In this document: positions 6,067-9,494 of the stretch, one piece after another | Layout of the letters: the number at the start of each line of letters is the position of its first letter | How positions within the stretch are numbered: position 1 is the first letter of the stretch | From: CBDUXZ01 sp965371325 [NCBI: uncultured bacterium] | Lineage (GTDB): Bacteria; JAUYMQ01 | Direction: 5' to 3' | NCBI GenBank assembly: GCA_965371325.1 | Contig: CBDUXZ010000044.1 | Location: 1 to 9,494 of the forward strand | Length of the DNA stretch: 9,494 nt | The notes under the pieces: generated by a model | Databases searched by the model: none | Told to the model about the DNA's origin: nothing | What the model saw: the letters and a program-made list of their open reading frames with translations, nothing else | Position numbers and translations under genes: made by a program

Positions 6067-6447
6067 TCAGAAAACGTATTCGGGTTCGAGAATCGGCTCG
6101 TAATCGTTGATATCGAAGGGGAACGTGATCACGTCGAAAGCGCCGGCGCTCCCCCGGATCGCAGTGCGTCCCACACCGATGAGGGCGCCCGAGGTGATTC
6201 GGCCGAACGTCTCTATCCATGTATCGGACCGACTTGCTTCGATGTAGGACTTCTTGGGAACCTCAAGGGGGCTCGTTCCAATATTCACGAGACCACGTGA
6301 GAACTTGTGGCTCACCTTGACCGACCAATCCTTGTCCTCGGGAAGGACGTAGGTGTCCACGCCATAGGCGCGCTCAGCGGTGACCATGAGGCCTATGAGA
6401 AGAAGGCCGAAGATGAGGGGGGCGCGTGTCAGCCAGGACGATGCCAT
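6067..6447 (-). CDS. Small secreted protein, TIGR04073 (exosortase system-associated) family-like
   Basis: This 126-residue protein has a signal peptide: MASSWLTRAP, a hydrophobic core at about 9-22, and likely cleavage after AYG near residue 29. The mature part contains HKFSRGLVNIGTSPLEVPK (48-66) and a second block FGRITSGALIGVGRTAIRGSAGAFDVITFPF (81-111). The pattern RGxxNIxTSPLEVPK followed by a Gly-rich helix and xDVxTFPF matches the TIGR04073 family as I know it, and the length is right. Family members are common in species with PEP-CTERM/exosortase systems, but their biochemical role is not known. The start at ATG 6447 is set by GGAGG 5 nt upstream and by the signal peptide; the frame stays open to 6744, but that extension lacks sense. 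There is no lipobox Cys. The C-terminus ends EPILEPEYVF. The gene stands alone, between cstA and the tad operon. Confidence 0.75.
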   Translation of the reverse strand: MASSWLTRAPLIFGLLLIGLMVTAERAYGVDTYVLPEDKDWSVKVSHKFSRGLVNIGTSPLEVPKKSYIEASRSDTWIETFGRITSGALIGVGRTAIRGSAGAFDVITFPFDINDYEPILEPEYVF

Positions 6448-6661
6448 GGATACCTCCGTGAAAGCTCCGGCCAGCACCCGGTGGACGCCAGGCCGTTTGG
6501 AAGGGTCAGGGATCATTACCGGAACCCGCTTTCGGTCCGGGCTCTTATGCCGAGTCTTATCGGACGGCAACTCCCTCTGCCTGAATGCGGGAGAGCACCG
6601 CGCCGTCCCCGCGGCAGGCGGACCTGACCCCGTGCCCTGCTCGTCAGGGCACGGAGTATAG
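6448..6661 (-). promoter_or_regulatory. Long structured 5' leader of the TIGR04073-like gene
   Basis: If transcription starts near 6661, the leader is about 214 nt. It contains a very stable hairpin at its 5' end (6630-6654), a second hairpin (6519-6540, CCGGA-CCG-AAAG-CGG-GT-TCCGG on the minus strand) and a third (6468-6495, CGGCC with GGCCG) just before the Shine-Dalgarno. I do not recognise any known riboswitch consensus. It could be a structured regulatory leader or just GC-rich sequence. Confidence 0.35.
6630..6654. repeat. Perfect 10-bp stem-loop
   Basis: CCGTGCCCTG, a 5-nt loop CTCGT and CAGGGCACGG form a perfect 10-bp inverted repeat. No T-run follows on either strand, so it is not a classic terminator. 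It begins about 7 nt after the predicted start of the TIGR04073-like transcript and abuts the -10 tandem repeat, suggesting a 5'-protective hairpin or an operator. Confidence 0.6.
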
Positions 6662-6677
6662 GCGCGGAGTATAGGCG
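6652..6677. repeat. 13-bp perfect tandem duplication carrying -10 hexamers
   Basis: CGGAGTATAGGCG occurs twice head-to-tail (6652-6664 and 6665-6677). On the minus strand each copy contains TATACT, one base from the -10 consensus. The duplication therefore doubles a promoter element. Confidence 0.8.
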
Positions 6678-6697
6678 GGGACACAAACGCTTGTAAA
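6668..6697 (-). promoter_or_regulatory. Sigma-70-like promoter for the TIGR04073-like gene
   Basis: On the minus strand TTTACA (6697-6692, one mismatch to TTGACA) is separated by 18 bp from TATACT (6673-6668, one mismatch to TATAAT). The predicted start is near 6661. A second TATACT in the duplicate copy (6660-6655) would start transcription near 6648. The -35 overlaps AACAAT/ATTGTT (6696-6701 with 6711-6716), a possible operator dyad. Confidence 0.5.
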
Positions 6698-6762
6698 CAA
6701 TATATTTCAGATTGTTCCCGAGACCGCCTGGTATCGAATGCCACGCTTGCGGCAGAAGTTTT

Positions 6763-6798
6763 GCAAGTTCCGTGTACAAGATCCTAGCAAGTTCCGTG
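6763..6798. repeat. 12-bp direct repeat with 24-bp period
   Basis: GCAAGTTCCGTG occurs at 6763-6774 and again at 6787-6798, with 12 bp between copies. The spacing is close to two helical turns and could suit a regulator binding on one face upstream of the promoter at 6668-6697. No function is known. Confidence 0.65.
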
Positions 6799-6813
6799 CC
6801 TCTTCTGTCTGAA

Positions 6814-6845
6814 GGTCCCGAAACCGGGAAAACGGTCTCGGGACC
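6814..6845 (-). terminator. Strong 13-bp hairpin after cstA, possible terminator lacking a T-run
   Basis: On the minus strand GGTCCCGAGACCG, loop TTTTCC and CGGTTTCGGGACC pair over 13 bp with one G-T wobble. It begins 43 bp past the cstA stop. The following bases TTCAGACAG contain no U-tract, so it would stop polymerase poorly alone. It may protect the cstA mRNA 3' end or act with Rho. Confidence 0.5.
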
Positions 6846-6887
6846 GTGGCGGCGCTTTTCAGAGAAAAGATCTGGGGTGAACTCCCC

Positions 6888-8573
6888 TCAGCGCCTGCCC
6901 GGTGGTACTCCGAGAGGCCGCGGCGATGAGGCCAGGAGCAGAACGCGGGTCCCCTCCGCGATAACCCAGACATCGCAGGCCAGAATAATGGCGCCCATGG
7001 TGCCCAGAAGCCACCTCGCGCTCATGAAGTAGCCACGCACCTCACCGGCCATCGCCCAAAGGGTCACCGTTGCGACGATCAGCATGGGAATGAGCGTGTA
7101 AATGTAGGGTCGCCCCTGCCGTCGCAACCAGACGGACACCACGAGAAGCGTTACACCCGCGAGAAGCTGATTGGTCGTACCGAAGAGGGGCCAGAGGATG
7201 AGCCCCCCCTTTCCGCCGGCCTGCGTTACGGCAAGAATGAGCGCCAGGCCCACGCCAACCGCCCCCGCGGTATAGCGGTTCTCCAGCGGCTTCACCCTGT
7301 ACACCACTGCCAGCTCCGAAATGACAAGCCTCAGTATCCGGGCCCCGGTGTCGAGGGAAGTCGTGGCAAAAGCGATGACCATCACGGCGATGAAAGTCGT
7401 CCCTGTCTCGATCGGAACACCGAGCGCTTCCATGAAATGGCCGCCGCCGTTCACAAATGCCCCAAGCTTCGCCGACAGCCCCTGTGCCGCGCCCCAGCTT
7501 CCGTAGTGGCTCTCCCACTGGCCTGCCGACGCAAAACCCGCCGTCGAGGCAAGCACCGCAAGGAGTCCCAGGGTCCCCTCTCCGAGCATCCCGCCGTAAC
7601 CGATCGCGCGCGCATCGGTCATGCAGCCTATCTGCTTCGAGGTTGTTCCTGAAGAGACCAGCCCGTGGAATCCCGAGATGGCGCCGCAGGCAATCGTAAT
7701 GAAGAGGAAGGGGATGAGCGGCGGCGCCCCAGGAGGCCAGAGGTTCAGCGCCGGCGCCTGGATCGTCGGCTGGAGCACGAGCAGGCCCAGTGTGAGAAGC
7801 ACGATCCCGGTGATGAGCTGGTGGGAGTTCAGGTAGTCGCGGGGCTGAAGCAGAAGCCACACGGGCAGAACCGAGGCCACGAAGGCGTAAACAAGGAGGA
7901 GCCAGACCCATGTCCCGACCGGGATCCTCGCGAAAAACGGGAACGCTTCGATGAATGCGTTGCCCAGGAAGATTGCCGCTATCAGGATGATGTAGCCGAT
8001 CAGGGAAGGGCCGAAAACGCGCACGCGGCGGCGGTAGACCAGCCAGCCGAGCGTTACTGCGACAACGATCTGGACGTTGATGGGGAAGATCGAACCGGGG
8101 TAATCGACGAAAAGCGTCCCGATGATGAAGGCGAAAACGGCCAGGACGATCCAGATCAGGAAGCAGATGATCAGCAGGAAAAGTGCCCGCACGCGGGGGC
8201 TGATCACCCCTCCGGCAATGTCGCCAATCGAGCGGCCGCGATTGCGGAGGCTGATGACGAGCGCAGAAAAATCGTGAACCGCGCCCATGAAAACGGTTCC
8301 GATGGTGACCCAGAGCAGGGCAGGCACCCAGCCCCAGATAACCGCCAGAGCAGGCCCCACGATGGGGGCCGCGCCCGCGATCGAGGTGTAGTGATGGCCC
8401 CAGAGGACGTGCCGGGGGGTAGGAACATAGTCGACGCCGTCCTCGAGTTCCTTCGACGGCACGGGCTCATCATCGGCAAGGCCGAACACCTTTCGCGCCA
8501 GGAAGGCGGAGTAGTAACGATAGCCGATGATGAAAATGAGCAGCACCAGCACCGCGAGGAGGGCCGCGTTCAC
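6888..8573 (-). CDS. cstA: CstA-family carbon starvation / peptide transporter
   Basis: This 561-residue inner-membrane protein belongs to the CstA/BtsT family, whose studied members import peptides or pyruvate. I count roughly 14-16 hydrophobic segments. Diagnostic blocks are HHYTSIAGAAPIVGPA (60-75), GAVHDFSALVISLRNRGRSI (97-116), SGFHGLVSSGTTSKQI (300-315), TSLDTGARILRL (405-416) and LFGTTNQLLA (463-472). It is shorter than E. coli CstA (about 700 residues) and falls in the compact class found in many other phyla. The GTG start at 8573 is supported by GGAGG 4 nt upstream; an overlapping ATG at 8575 is immediately followed by a stop in its frame. The C-terminal tail (PRPLGVPPGRR) is polar. 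It is divergent from plsX with 50 bp between the starts. The substrate cannot be read from sequence. Confidence 0.93.
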   Translation of the reverse strand: MNAALLAVLVLLIFIIGYRYYSAFLARKVFGLADDEPVPSKELEDGVDYVPTPRHVLWGHHYTSIAGAAPIVGPALAVIWGWVPALLWVTIGTVFMGAVHDFSALVISLRNRGRSIGDIAGGVISPRVRALFLLIICFLIWIVLAVFAFIIGTLFVDYPGSIFPINVQIVVAVTLGWLVYRRRVRVFGPSLIGYIILIAAIFLGNAFIEAFPFFARIPVGTWVWLLLVYAFVASVLPVWLLLQPRDYLNSHQLITGIVLLTLGLLVLQPTIQAPALNLWPPGAPPLIPFLFITIACGAISGFHGLVSSGTTSKQIGCMTDARAIGYGGMLGEGTLGLLAVLASTAGFASAGQWESHYGSWGAAQGLSAKLGAFVNGGGHFMEALGVPIETGTTFIAVMVIAFATTSLDTGARILRLVISELAVVYRVKPLENRYTAGAVGVGLALILAVTQAGGKGGLILWPLFGTTNQLLAGVTLLVVSVWLRRQGRPYIYTLIPMLIVATVTLWAMAGEVRGYFMSARWLLGTMGAIILACDVWVIAEGTRVLLLASSPRPLGVPPGRR

Positions 8574-8623
8574 ATTGCCTCCGGTCGATTGACACTCCCG
8601 CCACGGGACCGCATTCTCATCTG
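8574..8623. promoter_or_regulatory. Divergent cstA-plsX promoter region
   Basis: Only 50 bp separate the two starts. On the plus strand TTGACA (8589-8594), a perfect -35, is followed after 17 bp by CATTCT (8612-8617), a poor -10. The implied start of transcription falls at about 8624, the A of the plsX ATG. The cstA Shine-Dalgarno occupies the left end, so any cstA promoter must lie within or past plsX codons; I see no clear one. Confidence 0.35.
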
Positions 8624-9494
8624 ATGGATCCTCTCTCCCTTCACGAGAAGCGCATCGCGGTGGATGCCATGGGGGGCGATCACGCTCCCGAAGCGGTGGT
8701 CAGGGGGGCCGCCCGAGCGCTCACAGAAAAAGACGGGTTTCGCTGTATTCTTGTGGGCGATGAGGAACGGATCTCGCCCGTCCTCTCCCGCTACGACCAT
8801 CCGCAGAGCAGGGTCGAAATCGTTCATACCGACGAAGCGATCGCGATGGACGAGGCCCCCAAGGAAGCCGTCCTCAGGAAGCGACGCGCGTCCGTGCTCG
8901 TCGGGGCCGAGATGCTCGGCCGGGAGGAAGCCGACGCACTCGTCAGCGCCGGAAGCACCGGCGCGCTGGTGCTGGGCGCCGCACGCCACGTCCCCATGAT
9001 CCCCGGAACGTCGCGGTCCGGACTCGCGGCCCTCATCCCGGCTCGGCGCAGGCGCGCGCAGGATCGGGGCTTCGTCCTTCTCATCGATGTCGGCGCCACC
9101 CTCCACGTTTCCGCCCGGCAGCTCTCCCATTTCGCCACGATGGGCAGCGCCTACCTGCGAGCGGCGCTTGGTGTCTCCTCGCCGCGAGTGGGGCTCCTCA
9201 ACATCGGGGAGGAAGCGACAAAGGGGGACGACACGCTTCGAGAGGCTTATCGAATTCTTTCGAAGATGAAAGACATCCGATTCGCGGGCAACGTTGAAGG
9301 GAAGGACGTTCCCGAGGGCAACGTCGACGTCGTGGTTTGTGACGGCTTCACGGGCAATGTGATTCTCAAAATGTACGAGGGGGTCGCCACCGTAGCCATG
9401 GATCTGGCCCGGGAAGCAGGCAGGAGGAATTTCCTCTGGGGAGTGGGACTTCGCCTCCTGGAGCAGCTCGACGCCCGACTCTGCGATCATGGGC
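8624..9494 (+). CDS. plsX: PlsX phosphate acyltransferase, 5' part (runs off right edge)
   Basis: PlsX converts acyl-ACP and phosphate to acyl-phosphate at the start of phospholipid synthesis. The first 290 codons are visible, out of about 330-350 expected. Family blocks are IAVDAMGGDHAPEAVVRGA (11-29), ILVGDEERI (42-50), ADALVSAGSTGALV (103-116), PRVGLLNIGEEATKG (187-201), FAGNVEGKD (220-228) and DVVVCDGFTGNVILK (235-249). Odd residues: the common SAGNTGAL has Ser111 for Asn, and the common DVGANVD...P is DVGATLHVSA (155-164). No frameshift or stop is seen. The ATG at 8624 has no Shine-Dalgarno. Starting at a later codon would cut the conserved N-terminus, so 8624 is preferred and the mRNA may be leaderless. 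Unlike in many bacteria, no rpmF precedes it. Confidence 0.92.
   Translation, partial: MDPLSLHEKRIAVDAMGGDHAPEAVVRGAARALTEKDGFRCILVGDEERISPVLSRYDHPQSRVEIVHTDEAIAMDEAPKEAVLRKRRASVLVGAEMLGREEADALVSAGSTGALVLGAARHVPMIPGTSRSGLAALIPARRRRAQDRGFVLLIDVGATLHVSARQLSHFATMGSAYLRAALGVSSPRVGLLNIGEEATKGDDTLREAYRILSKMKDIRFAGNVEGKDVPEGNVDVVVCDGFTGNVILKMYEGVATVAMDLAREAGRRNFLWGVGLRLLEQLDARLCDHG

Larger units (their letters stand above)
6448..6887. other. 440-bp intergenic region between cstA and the TIGR04073-like gene
   Basis: No gene is supported here. It holds, from right to left, the post-cstA hairpin, the 12-bp direct repeats, the candidate promoter with its tandem duplication, and the structured leader, each listed separately. 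An open frame on the minus strand continues upstream of 6447 but has no start with a ribosome site, and its translation has low similarity to any protein. Confidence 0.6.

Noticed and set aside
5779-6300. 173-codon plus-strand open frame
   Set aside because: It has no ribosome site, no recognisable motif, and runs antisense through the TIGR04073-like gene, which has a signal peptide and strong Shine-Dalgarno.
6448-6744. N-terminal extension of the TIGR04073-like gene to 6744
   Set aside because: It would bury the signal peptide at residue 100 and has no Shine-Dalgarno. The ATG at 6447 has GGAGG at the right distance.
7042-7911. 289-codon minus-strand open frame inside cstA
   Set aside because: It is in an alternative frame of cstA on the same strand, is Arg/Pro/His-rich, and lacks a ribosome site; the CstA frame is continuous across it.
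7665-8624. 319-codon plus-strand open frame
   Set aside because: It is antisense to cstA and gives a low-complexity Glu/Asp/Arg/His-rich product, typical of a shadow of a membrane-protein gene. It ends exactly over the divergent region without any start signal of its own.
8570-9490. 306-codon minus-strand open frame
   Set aside because: It is antisense to plsX, which has unmistakable family blocks. The antisense product has no known motif.
1-9494. CRISPR array, tRNA, rRNA or insertion sequence
   Set aside because: I saw no regularly spaced repeats of 25-40 bp, no cloverleaf-like sequence, and no transposase-like frame. The repeats present are short and local.

Overview
The window comes from a GC-rich Gram-negative bacterium. 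The evidence is an outer-membrane secretin with a signal peptide, a sigma-54 type promoter and a phosphate acyltransferase gene (plsX). The mix of a Tad pilus locus, a TIGR04073-like secreted protein and a short CstA is compatible with an environmental deltaproteobacterium-like or related phylum-level lineage. I cannot name the taxon from sequence reading alone.

Region 1 (about 1-5720, minus strand, read right to left) is the front part of a Tad/Flp type IVb pilus operon. Transcription probably starts near 5690 from a near-perfect -24/-12 (sigma-54) promoter at 5701-5717. The order is: two small Flp pilins (5473-5652 and 5169-5342), a compact A24 prepilin peptidase of the CpaA/TadV type (4638-5135), a 329-bp spacer with no clear gene, cpaB/rcpC (3514-4308, TTG start), the secretin cpaC/rcpA (1746-3410), cpaE/tadZ with a pseudo-receiver and a deviant Walker A ATPase (395-1579), and the N-terminus of the ATPase cpaF/tadA (1-334), which runs off the left edge. 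In the expected model the peptidase trims the pilins, CpaC forms the outer-membrane pore with CpaB in the periplasm, CpaE/TadZ positions the machine and CpaF powers assembly. The platform proteins TadB/TadC and any TadE/TadF pseudopilins are not in view.

Region 2 (about 5720-6887) holds one small minus-strand gene, 6067-6447. It encodes a 126-residue secreted protein resembling the TIGR04073 'exosortase system-associated' family. A roughly 200-nt structured leader and a sigma-70-like promoter with a 13-bp tandem duplication lie upstream. The surrounding noncoding DNA also has several inverted and direct repeats.

Region 3 (6888-8573, minus) is a full-length carbon-starvation/peptide transporter of the CstA family, with a strong 13-bp hairpin just past its stop. 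Region 4 (8624-9494, plus) is the 5' portion of plsX, divergent from cstA across only 50 bp. It is possibly leaderless and has substitutions at two normally conserved Asn positions.

Most of the window is recognisable biology. The points most worth a second look are the sigma-54 control of the tad operon with paired upstream elements, the long noncoding gaps and hairpins inside the operon, the repeat-rich promoter and leader of the TIGR04073-like gene, and the unusual PlsX.
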